Assembly (NCBI GenBank): GCA_001839685.1 | Contig: MLAK01000682.1 | Location: 24,275-88,274 of the forward strand | Length of the DNA: 64,000 bases | Reading direction: 5' to 3' | Source: Tritrichomonas foetus | Lineage: Eukaryota > Parabasalia > Tritrichomonadida > Tritrichomonadidae | Shown here: in pieces, positions 29,110 through 38,705 of the stretch | Position numbering within the stretch: position 1 is the stretch's first letter | Layout of the letters: each line of letters starts with the position of its first letter | The notes under the pieces: generated by a model | Database searches by the model: none | The model's input: only the letters and a program-made list of their open reading frames with translations | What the model was told of the DNA's origin: nothing | Program-made: the position numbers and the translations under genes

Positions 29110-29703
29110 ATGCAACAACAAAATCCGACTGAAGAGAAAGTTGCAAAAATTGTTTTGCTTGGACCATCAATGGTTGGAAAAACAAGCATTGTTGGGCGAA
29201 TAATGTACGATGTCTTTACCGATGATCAAAAACCCACAGTTGGTGTCAGCTTTGTGACTCATTTCGTCGATATCGATAAATATACAGTCCGTCTTCAAAT
29301 TTGGGACACAGCCGGCGAAGAAAGATTTCGCTCTGTCACTCCAATGTATTATCAAGATTGTAATGCAGCTTTAATTTGCTTTGCAATTAACGATCATGAC
29401 ACGTTCAAACAAGTACAATCATGGATAAATGAAATACTTTCGAATATGGCTGTTACCCCGCTGCTGTTTATTATCGGCAATAAAAGTGATGTCGATGACA
29501 ATGAAAGACAAGTGCCATATGAAGAAGCATCACACCTTGCTGATGAAAATGATGCATTTTATTATGAAGTGAGTGCATTGAGCGGTTATGGAATTCATGA
29601 CCTATTTGAATTCATTGCCAGAAAAGCTGTTGAAACAAATCATGTAAGAATCACCAACCCTCCACAAATTGCAAATGAGAGGCCTCAGAAAAAATGCTGT
29701 TAA
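29110..29703 (+). CDS. Rab-family small GTPase
   Basis: A 197-residue protein with the full GTPase motif set: P-loop GPSMVGKTS (18-26), switch I with the conserved Thr in PTVGVSF, WDTAGEERFRS (65-75), GNKSD for guanine recognition, and EVSAL for G5. The C-terminus KKCC is a double-cysteine geranylgeranylation site. WDTAGEERFRSVTPMYYQ resembles the Rab5/Rab21/Rab22 group, which acts at early endosomes, but trichomonads have very many Rabs and the exact orthology is open. The start at MQQQNPTEEK gives the usual short N-terminus. Confidence 0.95.
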   Translation: MQQQNPTEEKVAKIVLLGPSMVGKTSIVGRIMYDVFTDDQKPTVGVSFVTHFVDIDKYTVRLQIWDTAGEERFRSVTPMYYQDCNAALICFAINDHDTFKQVQSWINEILSNMAVTPLLFIIGNKSDVDDNERQVPYEEASHLADENDAFYYEVSALSGYGIHDLFEFIARKAVETNHVRITNPPQIANERPQKKCC

Positions 29704-30265
29704 TTAACAGTTTTTTATATTTTATATTTATTTAAACTATGGTAAAATTTGTATTGTAATTGAAATAAGATTTTTATATTAATCATGATATACTTTCAAA
29801 TTTAGGGAATATCTGTTTGTTCATAATTCATTCATCAGAATTATTTATTCAGATAAGCTTAACTAAAATATTTCTTCAAACTAGGAAGCAGAAAACAATT
29901 TTCTAATATGTGCCAAATTTCGAGAATAGAAAAGTTGGGCGCTCTTAAATTGGAATTCACTCATATGTGGAAATTATAAAAGTAAAATTATAAAGTTGTG
30001 AATTTGTATCTATATGATGTTTTTTTTTAGAGAAATACATAATATGCATATTCGTCATTATATATGTAATCAATGATTTGGAGAAATTAACGTGTGGTAG
30101 AAATTTTAAATACTTTATATAAACGTCTTACAGTGTTTAAATAGTTTACATAAACGGGCGATTATTCAAAATATTCATCATTTCACCATTAAATCACATT
30201 ATTGTAACGGCTAACCGTTAAATAAACGGCTCTAGAAATAAAACATTATCTAAATCATAATCAAA
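29704..30265. other. intergenic / upstream region of the BTB gene
   Basis: About 560 AT-rich bases. The half nearest the BTB gene repeats ATAAACG (near 30118, 30152 and 30222), and an M3-like site lies at 30213-30220. No ORF. Confidence 0.5.
30213..30220 (+). promoter_or_regulatory. M3-like core promoter site AACCGTTA
   Basis: It matches my recollection of the T. vaginalis M3 consensus and lies 46-53 bases before the BTB gene ATG. Flanking TAACGG and AAACGG copies make a small cluster of Myb-like sites. Confidence 0.45.
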
Positions 30266-31843
30266 ATGGATACTCCAAAAAGCCAAAAATCACCACGAAC
30301 ACCACGAACACCAAATACACCATCATCACCAAGGTCACCAACACCACAAATTCAGACATTTACACTTTGGTGTAACAACAAGCGCCACGATTTTCAAGGA
30401 GATATTTTTGCTAAAATGTCAATGAAATGCGCACAGCTTGTTCGTGAGGGTCAAACGCAAGGAGTTATTGAAAGACGTGTTCGCAATGAAGTTTTTGAAG
30501 CTTTCGTTGCAGCTTGCCAACTTCGTCCATTCAAAGTTGTTCCAAGTAACGCGTACGAACTTCAAGCTCTTGCTTTTGAATGGGGAGTAACATCACTCGA
30601 AAAATTTGTTGCTGATTATATCAAAGAAAAGAATTTGAAGCCACCACCAGAAATCGATTATCTCGGAGTTTTATTGGATCACCTTGAGCACGGAATTGAC
30701 GATCCAAACGATATCATTGGCGTCGCAAATATTGTCAACGATGCTCTCGAAGACGAAAGATTCGAAAATGTTCCACCAGAAATTATTTTCAAGATTTTAA
30801 TTACAGCCGATCAAAAGAAACTCGAACAATATCGTGTTGGACAACCTCGCCAAGAGCAACCCAAGCCAGATCATCAAGCATTAGATCAACGAGCTCTCAT
30901 CGAATTCGTTTTAAGATTATTCGAATCTAATCCTTCATCAGCCGTTCCTCTCACTCTCCTTATCGACTACGACCAACTTACGAAAGAACAGCGCGACGTT
31001 ATTTTCCAGTGTAAACTCATGCATGAGCAAAATATTGGTTATTTCATTGCACATGCCATGAGTGCCACTCGGAATAAAGCTGAACGCGAGCTTTCTCAAT
31101 CAGAAGCACAGCTTCTTACCGACCTCAACTCTTTACGCGAAGGACTCAAGCAACATCAGCGCCAAACCGTCTCCAGCCTGAAGAAGGAGCAAGATGAATC
31201 GCTTGGTGATTTGAAAGATGCTTTTGTTAAGCACCAAGAGCGGTTGAATGAACTTAAAGCGCTTTCCAACGAGCACCGCGAGGAATTGGATCGCGCAAGA
31301 GAAGCACATAATAATCGATTCGACCAAATGAAGGATAAACTCGAAATTATTGATGCAATGACTTCACAAAGAAGTAACATTGCTGCTGGAATGGCCGACC
31401 GTGTCGATGACGAAGTTGCCGAACAAATCGACAAGTTACGAATCGACGTGAACAACCAATTAAGAAACTTAGCAACAGATGATGCTGACCAATGCGACAA
31501 ACTCGAACAGAATTTGAAGAAGATGATCGAGGGCGAACAGCAAAGATTGAAACAACTCAGAAACAAATTGAACCAAACACAAGATTCAATCAAGTCGACA
31601 AACGAAACTATCACAGACGTTCAGGCAACACTCGCAGCCAAGATCGTTCACGATAGGCTTAAGTACGACAGCTTCCTCAGAAATACTGACTCAAGATTCG
31701 ACGTCTTCACACAAGACGGAGGAATATGGGGACTGGACGTGGACGATGTAAAGAAAGCAGAAAAATTTGTGGAACAGATCGAAAACAATATCGACCAACT
31801 TTGTCCAATTCGCGGAACGAACACAAGTACAACAAATGCTTAA
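30266..31843 (+). CDS. BTB-like domain plus long coiled-coil protein
   Basis: A 525-residue protein. The first 28 residues are a chain of SP/TP sites (SPRTPRTPNTPSSPRSPTP), likely phosphorylated. Residues 30-120 form a BTB-like fold (FTLWCNNKRHDFQGDIFAKM, then FEAFVAACQLRPFKVVPSN, then LQALAFEWGVTSLEKFVADY), followed by a BACK-like helical part. About 270-465 is coiled coil. This is a common trichomonad arrangement of unknown function. The codons are clearly more GC-rich and regular than in neighbouring genes, which suggests high expression. It converges with another BTB gene at 32350. Confidence 0.8.
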   Translation: MDTPKSQKSPRTPRTPNTPSSPRSPTPQIQTFTLWCNNKRHDFQGDIFAKMSMKCAQLVREGQTQGVIERRVRNEVFEAFVAACQLRPFKVVPSNAYELQALAFEWGVTSLEKFVADYIKEKNLKPPPEIDYLGVLLDHLEHGIDDPNDIIGVANIVNDALEDERFENVPPEIIFKILITADQKKLEQYRVGQPRQEQPKPDHQALDQRALIEFVLRLFESNPSSAVPLTLLIDYDQLTKEQRDVIFQCKLMHEQNIGYFIAHAMSATRNKAERELSQSEAQLLTDLNSLREGLKQHQRQTVSSLKKEQDESLGDLKDAFVKHQERLNELKALSNEHREELDRAREAHNNRFDQMKDKLEIIDAMTSQRSNIAAGMADRVDDEVAEQIDKLRIDVNNQLRNLATDDADQCDKLEQNLKKMIEGEQQRLKQLRNKLNQTQDSIKSTNETITDVQATLAAKIVHDRLKYDSFLRNTDSRFDVFTQDGGIWGLDVDDVKKAEKFVEQIENNIDQLCPIRGTNTSTTNA

Positions 31844-32349
31844 AACTTCTGATAATACCATCTTTTTTTTAACTTTCTTCTTTCTTCTTTGCTAATTTTA
31901 GTAGTTTTGCATCCCATTGAGAAATATGAACAGTATTTCTTGAGAATACATACGACAATTATCATCAAGTATAAAAGACTCTTTTATACTTTATATATTA
32001 CTTTCAAATGTTTCTTGGATATTGTATCATCAAACCAAATAATGTACTCGAACCAATTTCATCATTTGGAATTATGAGTAGTAATATTAAGTTAATATCA
32101 CTTGAAGATTGAACTTCATATTTACGGTAGTAAAAATATAATTAACTAAAGACAAAATGGCGAATAAATATACACATTGATGTGGAAAAAGTGTGACATC
32201 TTGTTTGGAAACATACAAACAATCAAAAAAAGATCAGCATTAAAAGAAATCAACTATAAATTAATTCTTAAGCAAACCGAAACAAGAGATTAAAGTTAAA
32301 CAAAATTTAATTAATAAAAACAAGCAAATTCATAAATCTATACATTATT
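31844..32349. other. intergenic between convergent BTB genes
   Basis: A 3'-to-3' spacer of about 500 AT-rich bases with one GGAAAAAGTGTGAC element near 32180. No gene is recognised. Confidence 0.5.
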
Positions 32350-34398
32350 TCATTCATGTTGAACTGATCCAAAGAACTCAATATTTGAGAGACGCAAATT
32401 ATTATATCCCATTGAATTTTGGCGAATCTGCTTTAGCTCAAAGTATCTGTAAAAAGGTGTTGGTGATTGCAGTGGGAAATATCGTGCAATACCAAGAGCA
32501 TCAAATTGATCTGTTATTGGCATTGAATCGATTGGTGTCCATGTTTCTTTATCATTTGATCCGGAAAGGAGCCAACCAGTAATATGACCATTTCCATCAT
32601 GTGAATGTGTCCGCAATGAATAACCAGTAAGTGAAACTCTCCTATATTTAAAGTCTACACGAATGAATGATTCAGGAGTATCTTGAGTTCCAAACCAATT
32701 CAAACTATTATAATCTAAAAGAATCGAAACATTTTCATGTGATGTTGAAGATGCAGATAATTCAACTATTCCAGCAGTATGTGGATTCGCTCCATCAGTG
32801 AAATAACGAAGATTTTCAAAGATGCCACAAAATAATTTGCCGTTTTGGTATTCATAATTTTCTGCTCTGAAAACGTCACCAAATGTGATTGCTGAGCCAT
32901 GAATGGTTGTAACATTTTTTGGTGGATCAGATGTTGGTTCAGTTGGTGTCACAGTTTTGCCAAATTCTATTTGTTGTGACATATGTAATAAGCCAGCCCT
33001 TATTGTATTTAAATCAAAGCTTTCATCATAAATCATTTCAAGTAAAGTTTTATTACTTAAACGATCAAAACGAACTTGTTTTAATAAATATTTATATTTT
33101 TTATTATCGATGGATCTATAACTATTTATATACTCAAGAAGTTGATCTTCGTTTCTGATTGAAAAATATTTGGATGAAATAATCATTTCTAATAATTCCT
33201 TTGGATAGCGTCGAACAGTTAATGTGTTACAAACAGATTTAAATTTATTGGCAACTAACGCAAGTAAGTGATTAAAATTACCATCTAAATTATATAAATG
33301 TTCAAGCATAACTGCAATCGAATTAATATCGCTACATTCATAAACCATTCGATGTGCTTTTATGTAAAGATCTTTCATTCCTAATTTTTCTGCCATCAAC
33401 AGAATGAATGGAGCATTTGTATCATTTAATTGAATTTGATTTCCATTGATATAATCAACTATGATTTCAAAAGGACCAGGAATTTGTGGAACAATAAATT
33501 CAGTTAAAATATTCATTTTCTCCTCCTCCTCCTCTTCTTCTTCTTGAGACATATGTTGATTTTCAGAATCTGAATGAGATGAAGAAGAAGAAGATGATGA
33601 TGATGAATCAGAGTCAGAATCAGAATCAGAATCACTGGAATATTTAATTTTTATTTTTATTGTTGTTGATTTGGTTTTCTTCTTTTCAATTTTTTTCTTT
33701 GTGTTGAAATATCGAGTGTAAGCTTTTGCGATTGTATTTGAAAGAGCAATTGCAGATCCACTCCAAACTTTATACTCTCTGTCATAATATAATAATGTAA
33801 AATCATAATTATCTTGATTATTTGTAATTCCAAATTTGGAATTAATTGAATTTTTGAGATTTGGCATAGAAACATTATAACTAACATCACCGATTGCACT
33901 GGAATCAATCGGAATCAGGCGAATCAAGGAGCCAGATATATAAGACTTATCAATAATTTTCCGAAAATTCAGAAAACTTGCTTTATTTTCACACTCTGCA
34001 AGTAAAATGAATTCGTTTTGGTGAGAGCCCAAAAAGTTATCTGATGTGGTGACATATTTTACGCCAAATGACGAAAACATTTTCGAATAAAAATCAAGGT
34101 CATCTAGTTTTGGAGGGCCGACGATAAAACAATAATTTTCAGGAATTGCAAAACCTTCGAGTTGATCAAAAGTAAGCTGTGACTGTGCAGAATTCAATGC
34201 TTTATTATATCCCTCTTCGTTTTCAAAGCGAATAAGAAATAAAATGAAGCGATAATAAATATTGCCAACTTGAGATTTTAACCTGCGAATTTCTTTGATT
34301 GGCCCAAATTGTTCAAGAGCTAAGATGATTTCTTCTTTCGTTATATATGGATTCGAAGCAGTATAGGATAAAGAGTATTTTGGTGGAAATTCATCCAT
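32350..34398 (-). CDS. RRM-like / BTB-BACK / discoidin-like fusion protein
   Basis: A 682-residue protein starting at the ATG of MDEFPPKYSL; upstream only a TTG extends the frame. Residues 8-80 and 88-165 each look like an RRM fold (for example ITKEEIILALEQFGPIKEIR with YYRFILFLIRFENEE; YCFIVGPP with EFILLAECENKASFLNF). A BTB domain spans about 195-350 but is split near 232-295 by a low-complexity insert of basic, SDSD, poly-Ser and poly-Glu runs. A BACK-like helical part follows to about 450. Residues 495-682 fit an F5/8-type C (discoidin) beta-sandwich (SLNWFGTQDTPESFIRVDFK, RRVSLTGYSLRTH, GWLLSGSNDKETW). BTB plus discoidin-like tails are frequent in trichomonads; the RRM-like front is the odd part. 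Cytosolic, role unknown. Confidence 0.75.
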   Translation of the reverse strand: MDEFPPKYSLSYTASNPYITKEEIILALEQFGPIKEIRRLKSQVGNIYYRFILFLIRFENEEGYNKALNSAQSQLTFDQLEGFAIPENYCFIVGPPKLDDLDFYSKMFSSFGVKYVTTSDNFLGSHQNEFILLAECENKASFLNFRKIIDKSYISGSLIRLIPIDSSAIGDVSYNVSMPNLKNSINSKFGITNNQDNYDFTLLYYDREYKVWSGSAIALSNTIAKAYTRYFNTKKKIEKKKTKSTTIKIKIKYSSDSDSDSDSDSSSSSSSSSSHSDSENQHMSQEEEEEEEEKMNILTEFIVPQIPGPFEIIVDYINGNQIQLNDTNAPFILLMAEKLGMKDLYIKAHRMVYECSDINSIAVMLEHLYNLDGNFNHLLALVANKFKSVCNTLTVRRYPKELLEMIISSKYFSIRNEDQLLEYINSYRSIDNKKYKYLLKQVRFDRLSNKTLLEMIYDESFDLNTIRAGLLHMSQQIEFGKTVTPTEPTSDPPKNVTTIHGSAITFGDVFRAENYEYQNGKLFCGIFENLRYFTDGANPHTAGIVELSASSTSHENVSILLDYNSLNWFGTQDTPESFIRVDFKYRRVSLTGYSLRTHSHDGNGHITGWLLSGSNDKETWTPIDSMPITDQFDALGIARYFPLQSPTPFYRYFELKQIRQNSMGYNNLRLSNIEFFGSVQHE

Positions 34399-34759
34399 TT
34401 TATTATCAAACAAACATGGTGAAAAAAATCAAATATTAGGTCAAATTGAAATTTTCTTCTCTATGCGACTTATCTACTCACAACATTAGGAAATTACGCC
34501 GTCCTCATTCATCTAACCCTTCACAATATACTTGTGAATTAATTGCTTATGATTGTTAAAAAATTATTATTAATCTCAATTTTTGATTGTGCGAAAGTTG
34601 CGTTTTCATGATCTTGTCCATCAAAATCATAGCTGTATACAATGTAACATTACAGTTTTACAATAACATTAACGCTTCTGATATCTAAGTATAAAAAGAA
34701 TAACACATATTTGTTATCAAAGTAATACTTTTATTTAATTTGAACAATCATCCAATATT
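34399..34759. other. intergenic, nothing seen
   Basis: Spacer between the start of the BTB fusion gene and the end of eIF5B, both on the minus strand. AT-rich with no recognised element. Confidence 0.45.
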
Positions 34760-36850
34760 TTATTGAATATGAAGAAGCTTCTTGATTTGAACGATTAAAA
34801 TCCAATCTTCCTTCTTCAAGTCGTCGCGGAAGTGCTCCTTAAGCAAGTTGATAATTTCGCGGTTCATTCTTGTCACGATTTGATCGCCTGCCTTGAAGTC
34901 TTTTCCTGCGATGATTGAACTATCTGATCCAGCCTTGAGTTGGATAGAAACTTCAGAATTAGTTGGTGCTGAGTCGACATCTTTGTTGTCCATTTTGATG
35001 CTTTCTACTGTTCCAAGGTAGAGTGGCTTTGGTTCCTGGATAACAACAAGTGGAGTACCTTTTCTGAGAGTTCCTTCTAAAACTCTGACACCGATAATGA
35101 TTGGTTTGTTTCTGTTGAAAATGGCACCATCGATCATAGTGATTGAAGCTGGGAAAACAACTTGAGATCGAGCTTTCTCCTTTTGATCAGCAATAAGCTT
35201 CTTTAAGTATTCTTCGTATTGATCAGTAAGGTGATAAATGATCTGGGCTTCATAAATTGTCACGTGTAATTCTCTGGCAGCTTGTTTAGCTTCTGGGGTT
35301 ACTGGGACATCGAAAGCAAGGATTACAGCATACTTTGGATTCTTTTCAACCATATGGGAGATAGCAACAACATCTTTTCTGTGGACTGGGCCGATTCCGA
35401 CCATTGATGCTTTAATGTTCTGGCTTTTGAGGTGGTTAAGAAGTGCTTCAAGTGAACCAAGGGTGGAAGCTTGAACATAAACACCTTCACCGCCTTTGTC
35501 AACCTGACCATAGATTGAATCAACATCAGCATTGACCATATCCATATACTCGTCAATTTCATCATCATTCTTTGCAACGAACAATTCTGAACCAGCAATG
35601 GCACCATCAAGTTCTGGTGCAGCAATTTTACATCCCATGGCAGCATAAACAACATCATGGTGAACCCATTCGGAACGAACACGAAGTTCACGCATTGGCT
35701 GTGGTGTAAGAAGTGCACGAATATGGGTGACAATTGGGCCGTTGATACCAGCAAGGACAATTGTATCATTTACATGAAGTTCACCATTAACAAGAATTAC
35801 ATCAAGTGTTGTACCAATACCTTCTTCAATTTTGACCTCAAGAACGGTACATTGGAGTTCATCCTTTGAAGCAAGTTTTGCCTGCATCTTGTTTTGAGTA
35901 ACAAGTTGAACAAGCATGAGGAGTTCTGGGATACCTTCACCAGTGATGGCTGATGTTGGGCAGATTGGAAATGCTGTTAATTTGTCATTGAAGTTCATCT
36001 TGAAGTAAGGAAGGGTATTCAATCCATTTTCTTGGAATTGCATTTGAACCAAGTTGAATCTCTTCATAAAGTTATCTTTAGCATGCTGTGATTGCTTTCT
36101 GAAGGTTTCTTCAAACGGGGCATCGTTGTGTGGTTTCCAGTCAGAAATACGATCAATTTTATTGAGGGCAATGATGAAGTAGCTCTTCTTGGCTTTAAGA
36201 AGATTGATTGATTCAATTGTTTGATTTTCAATACCATGCATGATATCAACAACAAGGATGGCAACATCGCAAAGTGATGAACCGCGTGAACGAAGATTGG
36301 AGAAAGACTCGTGTCCTGGTGTGTCGATAATCAAAAGACCTGGTAATTTGTATTCGAGATTATATTTGGCTGCAAACGATTGAGTCTTTTGCATTAAAGC
36401 GGAAACTGGGAAATATGTGGCACCGATTTGTTGGGTGATACCACCAGCTTCACCAGTTTGAACATTGGTTCTACGAATTTTATCGAGGAGTTTGGTTTTA
36501 CCTGTATCGACGTGGCCCATAATGACGCAAATTGGAGAACGAAGCTTGACATCAACATCAACTTTAAATTCTTCTTCTTGTTTTCCTTTTTTGCCTTTTT
36601 TACCTTGTTGCTTTTTGGGCTGATCTTTTGGCTCTTTCTTTGGTTCTGGTTTTGGTTTCTCCTTTGGTTTTGACTCTTCTTCTGGTTCAGGGACTGGTTC
36701 TGGTTTCTTTTCTTCTTCTTTGGGCTTCTCATCTTCATCTTCTTCCATATCCCATGCAGCTGGTCCATCGTCAGCATTATCGGCTTCTTGTGCAGAATTT
36801 TGGCTATCGGAATCGGAATCGAGATCAAGGTCGTCAATGAAATTTGTCAT
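34760..36850 (-). CDS. EIF5B: translation initiation factor eIF5B (IF-2 homologue)
   Basis: A 696-residue protein. The first 100 residues are acidic, then Lys/Glu/Pro-rich (much shorter than the 400 or more residues in animals). The GTPase domain follows: G1 GHVDTGKT (112-119), switch I with GGITQQIGA (136-144), G3 DTPGHESF (176-183), G4 NKID (230-233). After it come the beta-barrel domain II, the IF-2-type domain III (SLEALLNHLKSQNIKASMVG, then VAISHMVEKNP) and domain IV ending DDLKKEDWILIVQIKKLLHI, the tail that contacts eIF1A. It catalyses GTP-dependent joining of ribosomal subunits in the cytosol. Codon usage is GC-richer than its neighbours, as expected for a highly expressed gene. Confidence 0.97.
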   Translation of the reverse strand: MTNFIDDLDLDSDSDSQNSAQEADNADDGPAAWDMEEDEDEKPKEEEKKPEPVPEPEEESKPKEKPKPEPKKEPKDQPKKQQGKKGKKGKQEEEFKVDVDVKLRSPICVIMGHVDTGKTKLLDKIRRTNVQTGEAGGITQQIGATYFPVSALMQKTQSFAAKYNLEYKLPGLLIIDTPGHESFSNLRSRGSSLCDVAILVVDIMHGIENQTIESINLLKAKKSYFIIALNKIDRISDWKPHNDAPFEETFRKQSQHAKDNFMKRFNLVQMQFQENGLNTLPYFKMNFNDKLTAFPICPTSAITGEGIPELLMLVQLVTQNKMQAKLASKDELQCTVLEVKIEEGIGTTLDVILVNGELHVNDTIVLAGINGPIVTHIRALLTPQPMRELRVRSEWVHHDVVYAAMGCKIAAPELDGAIAGSELFVAKNDDEIDEYMDMVNADVDSIYGQVDKGGEGVYVQASTLGSLEALLNHLKSQNIKASMVGIGPVHRKDVVAISHMVEKNPKYAVILAFDVPVTPEAKQAARELHVTIYEAQIIYHLTDQYEEYLKKLIADQKEKARSQVVFPASITMIDGAIFNRNKPIIIGVRVLEGTLRKGTPLVVIQEPKPLYLGTVESIKMDNKDVDSAPTNSEVSIQLKAGSDSSIIAGKDFKAGDQIVTRMNREIINLLKEHFRDDLKKEDWILIVQIKKLLHIQ

Positions 36851-37893
36851 TCTTGATGATAAAAAAATGGATCAACCAGGATAAACTTTTTGTGTGATAA
36901 ATTCGGTTTTGTTGATGGTTGGCTAAATAAGCATTTAAAAAAATGTTCTGAAAATTATGTGAATCAAAAGTTATGAAACGAACTCTGAATTTTCTCCTCG
37001 AACAAAAAGTTTTTACAACCGCAATTAAGGAAGGTCAATTTTGGCGTGGTAGATAAAATATTGATAAGAAGACTGTCAACTTTCATTATGACAATTATTT
37101 TGGATCTCTAATGATGACATTAAATATCTATAATTTCCGAATTTGAAGCATCCATATCAAAGCTTGTTTATTGTGTTTCTTGTGTTTCTTGTGGTAACAA
37201 ATTCTGGGAATTAATTGTAGATTTACAGTGTGAAACATATTTGTCGATATCTTTATTGACAACTTTAACTAAAAATGTGGAATCTTGTCTAGAATAGGAT
37301 TTTTATTATTTGGTCTTTTAATCAAGTTGGTATTTTCGTTCAACCTGGCATTTATGTTGAAATCTCAGAAAGACTTAATAAAGTGAATGCACATGAACAG
37401 AAACAAATTTATAAACATTTATAGAGGAAGTCAAGGCTTATTATTATGAATTTTATTAATTCCTGTTGTTTATCTTGTTATTAATTCTATATAAATGAAT
37501 CTGTTTTATCTCTTTTTTTAGTGAATGTTTCATATATTGATTATGTAGAGGAATGTGAATTCGATTGGTCATGATCACATGCAGCACAAAATGCTGTCCA
37601 ATAAAAATCAATCCAAAATATTCTTTAAAAAATAGAAAAGAATCATGAATTGTAAATTTTAAATTTTCGAATTAACACAAGATTGTGTTGGTCTAATACA
37701 AAATCATTAATTCTATCATGAACATTATAACATGCTTCATCAAATTCTGTCCAATAAATAAGATCAGTCACAAAATTCCATTTGACAAATAGAGAAGAAT
37801 CATGAATTGTAAATTTTAAATTTTCGAATTAACATCAAAATTTGGTTGTTTTAATAAAAGTTCAATGATTTCATAGCCACCGTACAAAACATT
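36851..37893. other. long intergenic region with a diverged duplication
   Basis: About 1040 AT-rich bases upstream of eIF5B. It contains the 47-bp direct repeat listed separately; otherwise nothing is recognised. Confidence 0.5.
37631..37834 (+). repeat. 47-bp direct repeat pair, part of a 157-bp duplication
   Basis: 37631-37677 and 37788-37834 are identical except for one base and share GAATCATGAATTGTAAATTT. CTGTCCAATAAA also recurs at the same offset ahead of each (37594 and 37747), so the whole 157-bp unit looks like an old tandem duplication. Confidence 0.8.
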
Positions 37894-38541
37894 TTATTTC
37901 TTCTTTTTATTTGCATAATTTTGGCCTCCAATATCACTCAGAAGTTTATCAATTACATAATCAACATCAACTGCTTGAAAAACGTAAGATTTTTCAATTG
38001 TGTCTGTGAGATTATCAATCATTGACATCACAACATTGGTCACACTTTTAATATAATCGGTTTTTGGTGTACAATTTCGTTGATTTAATAATTCTTCAAA
38101 TTCTTTAATTGCATTATTTTGATCTTCATCAATAGTTTGAATAGTTTTTTTAATTTCTTCAATTTGTTGAATTTGTTGTTCGTCAGCATTTTTATATATT
38201 TTATCAAACATTTTTACGTATTCATTTACGGAAGTTGCATAATTTTGTTGTTCATATTTTTTGTATGATAATTTCTGGCTTTCTTTCTTTAAATCAATGA
38301 GTCTCTCATTTAATTTTTGAATTGAGCTTTCTACCTTGAGGTTATCAGAATTATTGAATTTTAGCTCCTTTCTTTCAGGGATTGATAGTGGCTGACTATT
38401 TTGAATATTGAAGTTGACTTTTTCGCGTGAATTTTTGGATAATGGATTGTTTTGAAAGTTTGCAATGATTGAATCTATGTGTTTCTCACTATCTTCCAGT
38501 AACTTCTGTAAATCTGTAAATTGCTTTTGAAGCGTTTCCAT
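37894..38541 (-). CDS. coiled-coil protein, unknown
   Basis: A 215-residue protein, mostly helical. Coiled-coil segments lie at about 1-30, 68-100 and 115-160 (for example QQIQQIEEIKKTIQTIDEDQ). It ends in a basic KKKK tail that could act as a nuclear or membrane-binding signal. No family is recognised. It is divergent from the gene at 38706; the 164-base gap holds an AGGTGAAA element (complement of TTTCACCT). Confidence 0.7.
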   Translation of the reverse strand: METLQKQFTDLQKLLEDSEKHIDSIIANFQNNPLSKNSREKVNFNIQNSQPLSIPERKELKFNNSDNLKVESSIQKLNERLIDLKKESQKLSYKKYEQQNYATSVNEYVKMFDKIYKNADEQQIQQIEEIKKTIQTIDEDQNNAIKEFEELLNQRNCTPKTDYIKSVTNVVMSMIDNLTDTIEKSYVFQAVDVDYVIDKLLSDIGGQNYANKKKK

Positions 38542-38705
38542 TCAATTTCCAGAATTTTGATAAAAAATGTCATTTGACTAAGGTCAAATATTTCACTTGC
38601 TTAGGTGAAACTATTTTTGAGAAAATGTTTTTTTGTCAATGTGATTTTATACAAAAATCTACATGGCGAGGAACTTAACTTTTTAAGCACAGGTAAGTAA
38701 ATGTA

